A stretch of 64,000 nucleotides of DNA from Limnomonas spitsbergensis (Eukaryota; Chlorophyta; Chlorophyceae; Chlamydomonadales), in NCBI GenBank assembly GCA_037349105.1, contig JAYJMM010000124.1, forward strand, positions 124,001 to 188,000, written 5' to 3'. A program made the translations under genes and the position numbers. The notes beneath the pieces are model-generated. The model searched no databases and was not told the origin of the DNA. It saw only the letters and a program-made list of their open reading frames with translations. Below are positions 1-12,068 of this stretch, one piece after another. The stretch's first letter is position 1; every line of letters begins with the position of its first letter.

Positions 1-940
1 TGTGGATCAGTCAGATGCCTCCTCCCTCCTACCCCTCACCCTTACCCCAGAACAGCTGTGGATCAGTAACTTGCCTCCTCCCTCCCACCCTTCACCCTTA
101 CCCCAGAACAGCTGTGCACGAGTCAGCTGCCTCCTCCCTCCCACCCTTCACCCTAACCCTAGAACAGCTGTGGATCAGTGAGCTGCCTCCTCCCTCCCAC
201 CCCTCACCCTTACCCCAGAACAGCCGTGGATCAGTCAGCTGCCTCCTCCCTCCCACCCTCCACCCTTACCCCAGAACAGTTGTGGACCAGTCAGCTGCCT
301 CCTCCCTCCCAATCCTCACCCTTACCCCATAACAGCTGTGGATCAGTGAGCTGCCTCCTCCCTCCCACCCTTACCATTACCCCAGAACAGCTGTGGATCA
401 GTAACCTGCCTCCTCCCTCCTACCCCTCACCCTTACCCCAGAACAGCTGTGGACCAGTCAGCTGCCTCCTCCCTCCTACCCCTCACCCTTACCCCAGAAC
501 AGCTGTGGATCAGTAGCCTGCCTCCTCCCTCCCACCCAGAACAGCTTTGGACCAGTCAGCTGCCTCCTCCCTCCCAATCCTCACCCTTACCCCAGAACAG
601 CTGTGGATCAGTGAGCTGCCTCCTCCCTCCCACCCTTCACCCTTACCCCAGAACAGCTGTGGATCAGTCAGCTGCCTCCTCCCTCCCACCCTTCCCCCTT
701 ACCCCAGAACAGCTGTGGACCAGTCAGCTGCCTCCTCCCTCCCAATCCTCACCCTTACCCCATAACAGCTGTGGATCAGTAACCTGCCTCCTCCCTCCTA
801 CCCCTCACCCTTACCCCAGAACAGCTGTGGATCAGTCAGCTGCCTTCTCCCTCCCACCCTTCACCCTTACCCCAGAACAGCTGTGGACCAGTCAGCTGCC
901 TCCTCCCTCCCAATCCTCACCCTTACCCCAGAACAGCTGT
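1..940 (+). repeat. 56-bp satellite segment, truncated by window start
   Basis: About 17 units. The sequence from position 1 matches that from 3071 onward, so this is the tail of a higher-order unit whose beginning lies outside the window. It includes a 55-bp unit (ACCCTTACCATTACCCC) near 370 and a 42-bp unit (CCCACCCAGAACAGC) near 540. Confidence 0.9.
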
Positions 941-1960
941 AGACACGTCCCCTCTCCCCCCATCACCTGTCCCAGCCCATGGCCAGACACATCCCCTCTC
1001 CCCCCACCACATGCACCAGCTCATGGCCAGACACATCCCCTCTTCCCCCACCACCTGTCCCAGCCAGAACAGGTATGGATCAGTCAGCTGCATCCTCCCT
1101 CCCAACCCTCACCCTTACCCTCCTCACCTCTGCACCTGCCAGCCCAGGGCCATTTACATTTTTGGCATTTTGGTCAGCTGCTTCATATCCTTTCACTCCA
1201 CATCTGGCCAGCTCTCCACCTACTTACTGTACCTTTCTTCCCTATTTTCAGAAGATCAACCAACATCCCAAGTCTCCAACCAAGAGGCCTATCATCTTGC
1301 AAGCTCAAGTCCACGTTCCCGCCAGTAAGCACCAAATAAATGCACCAAATAAATGCACATCAATGCCCTGCCCCCATCACCTGTCCCAGCTCATGGCCAG
1401 ACACATCCCCTCTCCCCCCATCACCTGTCCCAGCTCATGGCCAGACACATCCCCTCTCCCCCCATCACCTGTCCCAGTTCATGGCCAGACACATCGCCTT
1501 TCTCCACACCACCTTGCATCCGTCACTTCGTAGCTTTCGTATATTGTGTCTTGCACACTTTAATCAAAGCACCCATACCAAAGATAAAATCTGTAGGAGT
1601 AGGAGTTGTGAGTCAACCTGGGCATTGCTTGCTGTACCTGCCTTGTACCATCCATGTATTAAGATGTACATGAGGCCCACATGGCAGTACAGTATCCTTA
1701 GAAAATTCGCAAACCCTGCATTGCCTGAACCCTCCAGCTTTCCTTTCAATTCCTAGGTCCTGAGCCATCCAGCCTTGCCACCAACCCTGTATCCTGAGTC
1801 CTCCAGCCTTGCACTCAACCCCTAGGTCCTAAACCCTCCAGCCTTGCACTCAACCCCTGGGTCCTAAACCCTCCAGCCCACTGGGCAGGACAACTCGTAA
1901 GAATATTCTGGAACCCTGCCCCCTCGTGTGCTAGGCTGCACATCCTACCCCTTATCTCAG
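941..1960 (+). repeat. Core block copy 1 of the higher-order repeat
   Basis: Non-satellite ~1,020-bp block, described here as the type copy. In order it contains: two 44-bp minisatellite units (CATGGCCAGACACATCCCCT at 978 and 1022); one diverged satellite-like unit (about 1064-1120); a unique stretch with a strong 3' splice-site look (pyrimidine tract, then TATTTTCAG ending at 1251); two AATAAA hexamers at 1335-1340 and 1348-1353 created by a 13-bp tandem duplication; three more 44-bp units (1392, 1436, 1480); an AT-richer unique part (1500-1750); and about four degenerate ~35-bp repeats carrying CCTAAACCCTCCAGCC (1755-1890). The block ends at CTTATCTCAG, where the satellite resumes. No open frame in it looks like a known protein. 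Confidence 0.9.
1252..1353 (+). other. Terminal-exon-like segment inside the core block (type copy)
   Basis: Seen: a long pyrimidine tract ending TATTTTCAG at 1251, with TACTTAC upstream as a possible branch region, then ~85 bp of mixed composition, then two AATAAA hexamers. One frame from 1252 reads DQPTSQVSNQEAYHLASSSP and stops at the TAA at about 1326. Acceptor, short exon and AATAAA suggest the core was captured from the 3' end of a transcription unit. That is inference; no splice partner was identified. The same segment is present in all twelve core copies. Confidence 0.3.
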
Positions 1961-4010
1961 AACAGCTGTGTATCAGTAACCTGCCTCCTCCCTCCTACCC
2001 CTCACCCTTACCCCAGAACAGCTGTGGATCAGTAACCTGCCTCCTCCCTCCTACCCCTCACCCTTACCCCAGGACAGCTGTGGATCAGTAGCCTGCCTTC
2101 TCCCTCCCTCCCAACAGCTGTGGATCAGTCAGCTGCCTCCTCCCTCCCACCCTTCACCCTTACCCCAGAACAGCTGTGCACCAGTCAGCTGCCTCCTCCC
2201 TCCCACCCTTCACCCTAACCCCAGAACAGCTGTGGATCAGTCAGCTGCCTCCTCCCTCCCACCCCTCACCCTTACCCCAGAACAGCTGTGGATCAGTCAG
2301 CTGCCTCCTCCCTCCCACCCTCCACCCTTACCCCAGAACAGCTGTGGACCAGTCAGCTGCCTCCTCCCTCCCAATCCCCACCCTTACCCCAGAACAGCTG
2401 TGGATCAGTGAGCTGCCTCCTCCCTCCCACCCTTCACCCTTACCCCAGAACATCTGTGGACCAGTCAGCTGCCTCCTCCCTCCCAATCCCCACCCTTACC
2501 CCAGAACAGCTGTGGATCAGTCAGCTGCCTCCTCCCTCCCACCCCTCACCCTTACCCCAGAACAGCTGTGGATCAGTCAGCTGCCTCCTCCCTCCCACCC
2601 CTCACCCTTACCCCAGAACAGCTGTGGATCAGTAACTTGCCTCCTCCCTCCCACCCTTCACCCTTACCCCAGAACAGCTGTGCACCAGTCAGCTGCCTCC
2701 TCCCTCCCACCCTTCACCCTAACCCCAGAACAGCTGTGGACCAGTCAGCTGCCTCCTCCCTCCCACCCCTCACCCTTACCCCAGAACAGCTGTGGATCAG
2801 TCAGCTGCCTCCTCCCTCCCACCCTCCACCCTTACCCCAGAACAGCTGTGGACCAGTCAGCTGCCTCCTCCCTCCCAATCCCCACCCTTACCCCAGAACA
2901 GCTGTGGATCAGTGAGCTGCCTCCTCCCTCCCACCCTTCACCCTTACCCCAGAACATCTGTGGACCAGTCAGCTGCAGCCTCCCTCCCACCCTTCACCCT
3001 TACCCCAGAACAGCTGTGGATCAGTCAGCTGCCTCCTCCCTCCCACCCCTCGCCCTTACCCCAGAACAGCTGTGGATCAGTCAGATGCCTCCTCCCTCCT
3101 ACCCCTCACCCTTACCCCAGAACAGCTGTGGATCAGTAACTTGCCTCCTCCCTCCCACCCTTCACCCTTACCCCAGAACAGCTGTGCACGAGTCAGCTGC
3201 CTCCTCCCTCCCACCCTTCACCCTAACCCTAGAACAGCTGTGGATCAGTGAGCTGCCTCCTCCCTCCCACCCCTCACCCTTACCCCAGAACAGCCGTGGA
3301 TCAGTCAGCTGCCTCCTCCCTCCCACCCTCCACCCTTACCCCAGAACAGTTGTGGACCAGTCAGCTGCCTCCTCCCTCCCAATCCTCACCCTTACCCCAT
3401 AACAGCTGTGGATCAGTGAGCTGCCTCCTCCCTCCCACCCTTACCATTACCCCAGAACAGCTGTGGATCAGTAACCTGCCTCCTCCCTCCTACCCCTCAC
3501 CCTTACCCCAGAACAGCTGTGGACCAGTCAGCTGCCTCCTCCCTCCTACCCCTCACCCTTACCCCAGAACAGCTGTGGATCAGTAGCCTGCCTCCTCCCT
3601 CCCACCCAGAACAGCTTTGGACCAGTCAGCTGCCTCCTCCCTCCCAATCCTCACCCTTACCCCAGAACAGCTGTGGATCAGTGAGCTGCCTCCTCCCTCC
3701 CACCCTTCACCCTTACCCCAGAACAGCTGTGGATCAGTCAGCTGCCTCCTCCCTCCCACCCTTCCCCCTTACCCCAGAACAGCTGTGGACCAGTCAGCTG
3801 CCTCCTCCCTCCCAATCCTCACCCTTACCCCATAACAGCTGTGGATCAGTAACCTGCCTCCTCCCTCCTACCCCTCACCCTTACCCCAGAACAGCTGTGG
3901 ATCAGTCAGCTGCCTTCTCCCTCCCACCCTTCACCCTTACCCCAGAACAGCTGTGGACCAGTCAGCTGCCTCCTCCCTCCCAATCCTCACCCTTACCCCA
4001 GAACAGCTGT
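1961..4010 (+). repeat. 56-bp satellite segment (higher-order repeat 1)
   Basis: 2,050 bp, about 37 units. A 40-bp short unit (TGCCTTCTCCCTCCCTCCCAA) lies at about 2075-2114. The stretch 3071-4010 repeats 1-940. A stop-free frame spans 2176-3402 (408 codons); it comes from the repeat composition and is not called as a gene. Confidence 0.9.
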
Positions 4011-5030
4011 AGACACGTCCCCTCTCCCCCCATCACCTGTCCCAGCCCATGGCCAGACACATCCCCTCTCCCCCCACCACATGCACCAGCTCATGGCCAG
4101 ACACATCCCCTCTTCCCCCACCACCTGTCCCAGCCAGAACAGGTATGGATCAGTCAGCTGCATCCTCCCTCCCAACCCTCACCCTTACCCTCCTCACCTC
4201 TGCACCTGCCAGCCCAGGGCCATTTACATTTTTGGCATTTTGGTCAGCTGCTTCATATCCTTTCACTCCACATCTGGCCAGCTCTCCACCTACTTACTGT
4301 ACCTTTCTTCCCTATTTTCAGAAGATCAACCAACATCCCAAGTCTCCAACCAAGAGGCCTATCATCTTGCAAGCTCAAGTCCACGTTCCCGCCAGTAAGC
4401 ACCAAATAAATGCACCAAATAAATGCACATCAATGCCCTGCCCCCATCACCTGTCCCAGCTCATGGCCAGACACATCCCCTCTCCCCCCATCACCTGTCC
4501 CAGCTCATGGCCAGACACATCCCCTCTCCCCCCATCACCTGTCCCAGTTCATGGCCAGACACATCGCCTTTCTCCACACCACCTTGCATCCGTCACTTCG
4601 TAGCTTTCGTATATTGTGTCTTGCACACTTTAATCAAAGCACCCATACCAAAGATAAAATCTGTAGGAGTAGGAGTTGTGAGTCAACCTGGGCATTGCTT
4701 GCTGTACCTGCCTTGTACCATCCATGTATTAAGATGTACATGAGGCCCACATGGCAGTACAGTATCCTTAGAAAATTCGCAAACCCTGCATTGCCTGAAC
4801 CCTCCAGCTTTCCTTTCAATTCCTAGGTCCTGAGCCATCCAGCCTTGCCACCAACCCTGTATCCTGAGTCCTCCAGCCTTGCACTCAACCCCTAGGTCCT
4901 AAACCCTCCAGCCTTGCACTCAACCCCTGGGTCCTAAACCCTCCAGCCCACTGGGCAGGACAACTCGTAAGAATATTCTGGAACCCTGCCCCCTCGTGTG
5001 CTAGGCTGCACATCCTACCCCTTATCTCAG
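4011..5030 (+). repeat. Core block copy 2
   Basis: Offset exactly 3,070 bp from copy 1. I noticed no difference from copy 1 inside the block. With the flanking satellite (1 to ~2520 against 3071 to ~5590) this is a recent tandem duplication of one complete higher-order unit. One noted difference is GGACAGCTG at about 2072 against GAACAGCTG at about 5142. Confidence 0.93.
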
Positions 5031-8000
5031 AACAGCTGTGTATCAGTAACCTGCCTCCTCCCTCCTACCCCTCACCCTTACCCCAGAACAGCTGTGGATC
5101 AGTAACCTGCCTCCTCCCTCCTACCCCTCACCCTTACCCCAGAACAGCTGTGGATCAGTAGCCTGCCTTCTCCCTCCCTCCCAACAGCTGTGGATCAGTC
5201 AGCTGCCTCCTCCCTCCCACCCTTCACCCTTACCCCAGAACAGCTGTGCACCAGTCAGCTGCCTCCTCCCTCCCACCCTTCACCCTAACCCCAGAACAGC
5301 TGTGGATCAGTCAGCTGCCTCCTCCCTCCCACCCCTCACCCTTACCCCAGAACAGCTGTGGATCAGTCAGCTGCCTCCTCCCTCCCACCCTCCACCCTTA
5401 CCCTAGAACAGCTGTGGACCAGTCAGCTGCCTCCTCCCTCCCAATCCCCACCCTTACCCCAGAACAGATGTGGATCAGTGAGCTGCCTCCTCCCTCCCAC
5501 CCTTCACCCTTACCCCAGAACATCTGTGGACCAGTCAGCTGCCTCCTCCCTCCCAATCCCCACCCTTACCCCAGAACAGCTGTGGATCAGTGAGCTGCCT
5601 CCTCCCTCCCACCCTTCACCCTTACCCCAGAACATCTGTGGACCAGTCAGCTGCAGCCTCCCTCCCACCCTTCACCCTTACCCCAGAACAGCTGTGGATC
5701 AGTAGCCTGCCTTCTCCCTCCCTCCCAACAGCTGTGGATCAGTCAGCTGCCTCCTCCCTCCCACCCTTCACCCTTACCCCAGAACAGCTGTGCACCAGTC
5801 AGCTGCCTCCTCCCTCCCACCCTTCACCCTAACCCCATAACAGCTGTGGATCAGTCAGCTGCCTCCTCCCTCCCACCCCTCACCCTTACCCCAGAACAGC
5901 TGTGGATCAGTCAGCTGCCTCCTCCCTCCCACCCTCCACCCTTACCCCAGAACAGCTGTGGACCAGTCAGCTGCCTCCTCCCTCCCAATCCCCACCCTTA
6001 CCCCAGAACAGCTGTGGATCAGTGAGCTGCCTCCTCCCTCCCACCCTTCACCCTTACCCCAGAACATCTGTGGACCAGTCAGCTGCCTCCTCCCTCCCAA
6101 TCCCCACCCTTACCCCAGAACAGCTGTGGATCAGTGAGCTGCCTCCTCCCTCCCACCCTTCACCCTTACCCCAGAACATCTGTGGACCAGTCAGCTGCAG
6201 CCTCCCTCCCACCCTTCACCCTTACCCCAGAACAGCTGTGGATCAGTCAGCTGCCTCCTCCCTCCCACCCCTCACCCTTACCCCAGAACAGCTGTGGATC
6301 AGTCAGCTGCCTCCTCCCTCCTACCCCTCACCCTTACCCCAGAACAGCTGTGGATCAGTAACTTGCCTCCTCCCTCCCACCCTTCACCCTTACCCCAGAA
6401 CAGCTGTGCACCAGTCAGCTGCCTCCTCCCTCCCACCCTTCACCCTAACCCCAGAACAGCTGTGGATCAGTCAGCTGCCTCCTCCCTCCCACCCCTCACC
6501 CTTACCCCAGAACAGCTGTGGATCAGTCAGCTGCCTCCTCCCTCCCACCCTCCACCCTTACCCCAGAACAGCTGTGGACCAGTCAGCTGCCTCCTCCCTC
6601 CCAATCCCCACCCTTACCCCAGAACAGCTGTGGATCAGTGAGCTGCCTCCTCCCTCCCACCCTTCACCCCTACCCCAGAACATCTGTGGACCAGTCAGCT
6701 GCAGCCTCCCTCCCACCCTTCACCCTTACCCCAGAACAGCTGTGGATCAGTCAGCTGCCTCCTCCCTCCCACCCCTCACCCTTACCCCAGAACAGCTGTG
6801 GATCAGTCAGCTGCCTCCTCCCTCCTACCCCTCACCCTTACCCCAGAACAGCTGTGGATCAGTAACCTGCCTCCTCCCTCCCACCCTTCACCCTTACCCC
6901 AGAACAGCTGTGCACGAGTCAGCTGCCTCCTCCCTCCCACCCTTCACCCTAACCCTAGAACAACTGTGGATCAGTGAGCTGCCTCCTCCCTCCCACCCCT
7001 CACCCTTACCCCAGAACAGCCGTGGATCAGTCAGCTGCCTCCTCCCTCCCACCCTCCACCCTTACCCCAGAACAGCTGTGGACCAGTCAGCTGCCTCCTC
7101 CCTCCCAATCCTCACCCTTACCCCAGAACAGCTGTGGATCAGTGAGCTGCCTCCTCCCTCCCACCCTTCACCCTTACCCCAGAACATCTGTGGACCAGTC
7201 AGCTGCAGCCTCCCTCCCACCCTTCACCCTTACCCCAGAACAGCTGTGGATCAGTCAGCTGCCTCCTCCCTCCCACCCTTCACCCTTACCCCAGAACAGC
7301 TATGGACCAGTCAGCTGCCTCCTCCCTCCCACCCCTCACCCTTACCCCAGAACAGCTGTGGATCAGTAGCCTGCCTCCTCCCTCCCACCCCTCACCCTTA
7401 CCCCAGAACAGCTGTGGATCAGTCAGCTGCCTTCTCCCTCCCACCCTCCACCCTTACCCCAGAACAGCTGTGGACCAGTCAGCTGTCTCCTCCCTCCCAA
7501 TCCTCACCCTTACCCCAGAACAGCTGTGGACCAGTCAGCTGCCCCCTCCCTCCCACCCTTCACCCTTACCCCAGAACAGCTGTGGACCAGTCAGCTGCCT
7601 CCTCCCTCCCACCCTTCACCCTAACCCCAGAACAGCTTTGGACCAGTCAGCTGCCTCCTCCCTCCCACCCTTCACCTTTACCCCAGAACAGCTGTGGATC
7701 AGTCAGCTGCCTCCTCCCTCCCACCCTTCACCCTTACCCCAGAACAGCTGTGGATCAGTCAGCTGCCTCCTCCCTCCCACCCTCCACCCTTACCCCAGAA
7801 CAGCTGTGGATCAGTCAGCTGCCTCCTCCCTCCCAATCCTCACCCTTACCCCAGAACAGCTGTGGATCAGTAACCTGCCTCCTCCCTCCTACCCCTCACC
7901 CTTACCCCAGAACAGCTGTGGATCAGTCAGCTGCCTTCTCCCTCCCACCCTTCACCCTTACCCCAGAACAGCTGTGGACCAGTCAGCTGCCTCCTCCCTC

Positions 8001-8031
8001 CCAATCCTCACCCTTACCCCAGAATAGCTGT
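5031..8031 (+). repeat. 56-bp satellite segment (higher-order repeat 2)
   Basis: 3,001 bp, about 54 units. It contains two 40-bp short units (near 5145 and 5690), one more than its neighbours, which explains why it is 16 bp shorter than the next segment. A stop-free + frame runs from 5902 through the core to 8430 (842 codons). Confidence 0.9.
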
Positions 8032-9051
8032 AGACACGTCCCCTCTCCCCCCATCACCTGTCCCAGCCCATGGCCAGACATATCCCCTCTCCCCCCACCA
8101 CCTGCACCAGCTCATGGCCAGACACATCCCCTCTTCCCCCACCACCTGTCCCAGCCAGAACAGGTATGGATCAGTCAGCTGCATCCTCCCTCCCAACCCT
8201 CACCCTTACCCTCCTCACCTCTGCACCTGCCAGCCCAGGGCCATTTACATTTTTGGCATTTTGGTCAGCTGCTTCATATCCTTTCACTCCACATCTGGCC
8301 AGCTCTCCACCTACTTACTGTACCTTTCTTCCCTATTTTCAGAAGATCAACCAACATCCCAAGTCTCCAACCAAGAGGCCTATCATCTTGCAAGCTCAAG
8401 TCCACGTTCCCGCCAGTAAGCACCAAATAAATGCACCAAATAAATGCACATCAATGCCCTGCCCCCATCACCTGTCCCAGCTCATGGCCAGACACATCCC
8501 CTCTCCCCCCATCACCTGTCCCAGCTCATGGCCAGACACATCCCCTCTCCCCCCATCACCTGTCCCAGTTCATGGCCAGACACATCGCCTTTCTCCACAC
8601 CACCTTGCATCCGTCACTTCGTAGCTTTCGTATATTGTGTCTTGCACACTTTAATCAAAGCACCCATACCAAAGATAAAATCTGTAGGAGTAGGAGTTGT
8701 GAGTCAACCTGGGCATTGCTTGCTGTACCTGCCTTGTACCATCCATGTATTAAGATGTACATGAGGCCCACATGGCAGTACAGTATCCTTAGAAAATTCG
8801 CAAACCCTGCATTGCCTGAACCCTCCAGCTTTCCTTTCAATTCCTAGGTCCTGAGCCATCCAGCCTTGCCACCAACCCTGTATCCTGAGTCCTCCAGCCT
8901 TGCACTCAACCCCTAGGTCCTAAACCCTCCAGCCTTGCACTCAACCCCTAGGTCCTAAACCCTCCAGCCCACTGGGCAGGACAACTCGTAAGAATATTCT
9001 GGAACCCTGCCCCCTCGTGTGCTAGGCTGCACATCCTACCCCTTATCTCAG
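8032..9051 (+). repeat. Core block copy 3
   Basis: Shares with copies 4-7 the variants CAGACATATCCCC and CCACCACCTGCACC, which mark a sub-family distinct from copies 1, 2 and 8. A private variant is a second CCCCTAGGTCC in the 35-bp repeat region, where other copies have CCCCTGGGTCC. Confidence 0.92.
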
Positions 9052-12000
9052 AACAGCTGTGTATCAGTAACCTGCCTCCTCCCTCCTACCCCTCACCCTT
9101 ACCCCAGAACAGCTGTGGATCAGTAACCTGCCTCCTCCCTCCTACCCCTCACCCTTACCCCAGGACAGCTGTGGATCAGTAGCCTGCCTTCTCCCTCCCT
9201 CCCAACAGCTGTGGATCAGTCAGCTGCCTCCTCCCTCCCACCCTTCACCCTTACCCCAGAACAGCTGTGCACCAGTCAGCTGCCTCCTCCCTCCCACCCT
9301 TCACCCTAACCCCAGAACAGCTGTGGATCAGTCAGCTGCCTCCTCCCTCCCACCCCTCACCCTTACCCCAGAACAGCTGTGGATCAGTCAGCTGCCTCCT
9401 CCCTCCCACCCTCCACCCTTACCCCAGAACAGCTGTGGACCAGTCAGCTGCCTCCTCCCTCCCAATCCCCACCCTTACCCCAGAACAGCTGTGGATCAGT
9501 GAGCTGCCTCCTCCCTCCCACCCTTCACCCTCACCCCAGAACATCTGTGGACCAGTCAGCTGCCTCCTCCCTCCCAATCCCCACCCTTACCCCAGAACAG
9601 CTGTGGATCAGTCAGCTGCCTCCTCCCTCCCACCCCTCACCCTTACCCCAGAACAGCTGTGGATCAGTCAGCTGCCTCCTCCCTCCTACCCCTCACCCTT
9701 ACCCCAGAACATCTGTGGATCAGTAACTTGCCTCCTCCCTCCCACCCTTCACCCTTACCCCAGAACAGCTGTGCACCAGTCAGCTGCCTCCTCCCTCCCA
9801 CCCTTCACCCTAACCCCAGAACAGCTGTGGACCAGTCAGCTGCCTCCTCCCTCCCACCCCTCACCCTTACCCCAGAACAGCTGTGGATCAGTCAGCTGCC
9901 TCCTCCCTCCCACCCTCCACCCTTACCCCAGAACAGCTGTGGACCAGTCAGCTGCCTCCTCCCTCCCAATCCCCACCCTTACCCCAGAACAGCTGTGGAT
10001 CAGTGAGCTGCCTCCTCCCTCCCACCCTTCACCCTTACCCCAGAACATCTGTGGACCAGTCAGCTGCAGCCTCCCTCCCACCCTTCACCCTTACCCCAGA
10101 ACAGCTGTGGATCAGTCAGCTGCCTCCTCCCTCCCACCCTTCACCCTAACCCCAGAACAGCTGTGGATCAGTCAGCTGCCTCCTCCCTCCCACCCCTCAC
10201 CCTTACCCCAGAACAGCTGTGGATCAGTCAGCTGCCTCCTCCCTCCCACCCTCCACCCTTACCCCAGAACAGCTGTGGACCAGTCAGCTGCCTCCTCCCT
10301 CCCACTCCCCACCCTTACCCCAGAACAGCTGTGGATCAGTGAGCTGCCTCCTCCCTCCCACCCTTCACCCCTACCCCAGAACATCTGTGGACCAGTCAGC
10401 TGCAGCCTCCCTCCCACCCTTCACCCTTACCCCAGAACAGCTGTGGATCAGTCAGCTGCCTCCTCCCTCCCACCCCTCACCCTTACCCCAGAACAGCTGT
10501 GGATCAGTCAGCTGCCTCCTCCCTCCTACCCCTCACCCTTACCCCAGAACAGCTGTGGATCAGTAACTTGCCTCCTCCCTCCCACCCTTCACCCTTACCC
10601 CAGAACAGCTGTGCACGAGTCAGCTGCCTCCTCCCTCCCACCCTTCACCCTAACCCTAGAACAACTGTGGATCAGTGAGCTGCCTCCTCCCTCCCACCCC
10701 TCACCCTTACCCCAGAACAGCCGTGGATCAGTCAGCTGCCTCCTCCCTCCCACCCTCCACCCTTACCCCAGAACAGCTGTGGACCAGTCAGCTGCCTCCT
10801 CCCTCCCAATCCTCACCCTTACCCCAGAACAGCTGTGGATCAGTGAGCTGCCTCCTCCCTCCCACCCTTCACCCTTACCCCAGAACATCTGTGGACCAGT
10901 CAGCTGCAGCCTCCCTCCCACCCTTCACCCTTACCCCAGAACAGCTGTGGATCAGTCAGCTGCCTCCTCCCTCCCACCCTTCACCCTTACCCCAGAACAG
11001 CTATGGACCAGTCAGCTGCCTCCTCCCTCCCAATCCTCACCCTTACCCCAGAACAGCTGTGGATCAGTAGCCTGCCTCCTCCCTCCCACCCCTCACCCTT
11101 ACCCCAGAACAGCTGTGGATCAGTCAGCTGCCTTCTCCCTCCCACCCTCCACCCTTACCCCAGAACAGCTGTGGACCAGTCAGCTGTCTCCTCCCTCCCA
11201 ATCCTCACCCTTACCCCAGAACAGCTGTGGACCAGTCAGCTGCCCCCTCCCTCCCACCCTTCACCCTTACCCCAGAACAGCTGTGGACCAGTCAGCTGCC
11301 TCCTCCCTCCCACCCTTCACCCTAACCCCAGAACAGCTTTGGACCAGTCAGCTGCCTCCTCCCTCCCACCCTTCACCTTTACCCCAGAACAGCTGTGGAT
11401 CAGTCAGCTGCCTCCTCCCTCCCACCCTTCACCCTTACCCCAGAACAGCTGTGGATCAGTCAGCTGCCTCCTCCCTCCCACCCTCCACCCTTACCCCAGA
11501 ACAGCTGTGGATCAGTCAGCTGCCTCCTCCCTCCCAATCCTCACCCTTACCCCAGAACAGCTGTGGACCAGTCAGCTGCCCCCTCCCTCCCACCCTTCAC
11601 CCTTACCCCAGAACAGCTGTGGACCAGTCAGCTGCCTCCTCCCTCCCACCCTTCACCCTAACCCCAGAACAGCTTTGGACCAGTCAGCTGCCTCCTCCCT
11701 CCCACCCTTCACCTTTACCCCAGAACAGCTGTGGATCAGTCAGCTGCCTCCTCCCTCCCACCCTTCACCCTTACCCCAGAACAGCTGTGGATCAGTCAGC
11801 TGCCTCCTCCCTCCCACCCTCCACCCTTACCCCAGAACAGCTGTGGATCAGTCAGCTGCCTCCTCCCTCCCAATCCTCACCCTTACCCCAGAACAGCTGT
11901 GGATCAGTAACCTGCCTCCTCCCTCCTACCCCTCACCCTTACCCCAGAACAGCTGTGGATCAGTCAGCTGCCTTCTCCCTCCCACCCTTCACCCTTACCC

Positions 12001-12068
12001 CAGAACAGCTGTGGACCAGTCAGCTGCCTCCTCCCTCCCAATCCTCACCCTTACCCCAGAATAGCTGT
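9052..12068 (+). repeat. 56-bp satellite segment (higher-order repeat 3)
   Basis: 3,017 bp, about 54 units. It exceeds the next segment by exactly 336 bp (6 units), consistent with a local 6-unit tandem duplication around 11390-11730. It holds the longest stop-free frame in the window, 9267-12467 (1,066 codons), which continues into the core block. Confidence 0.9.

Noticed and set aside
1564..1749. 61-codon minus-strand frame conserved in all core copies (MKGKLEGSGNAGFANFL...)
   Set aside because: Conservation is explained by the near-identity of the core DNA. There is no independent evidence of coding, and the core is too uniform to test for frame-specific constraint.
2176..3402. Large proline/serine-rich proteins (also 5902-8430, 9267-12467, 13304-16168, 20927-23665)
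   Set aside because: These are frames through the 56-bp satellite. All three + frames are equally open, the same happens on the minus strand of the inverted domain, and frame ends follow random unit variants. There is no sign of codon-level constraint.
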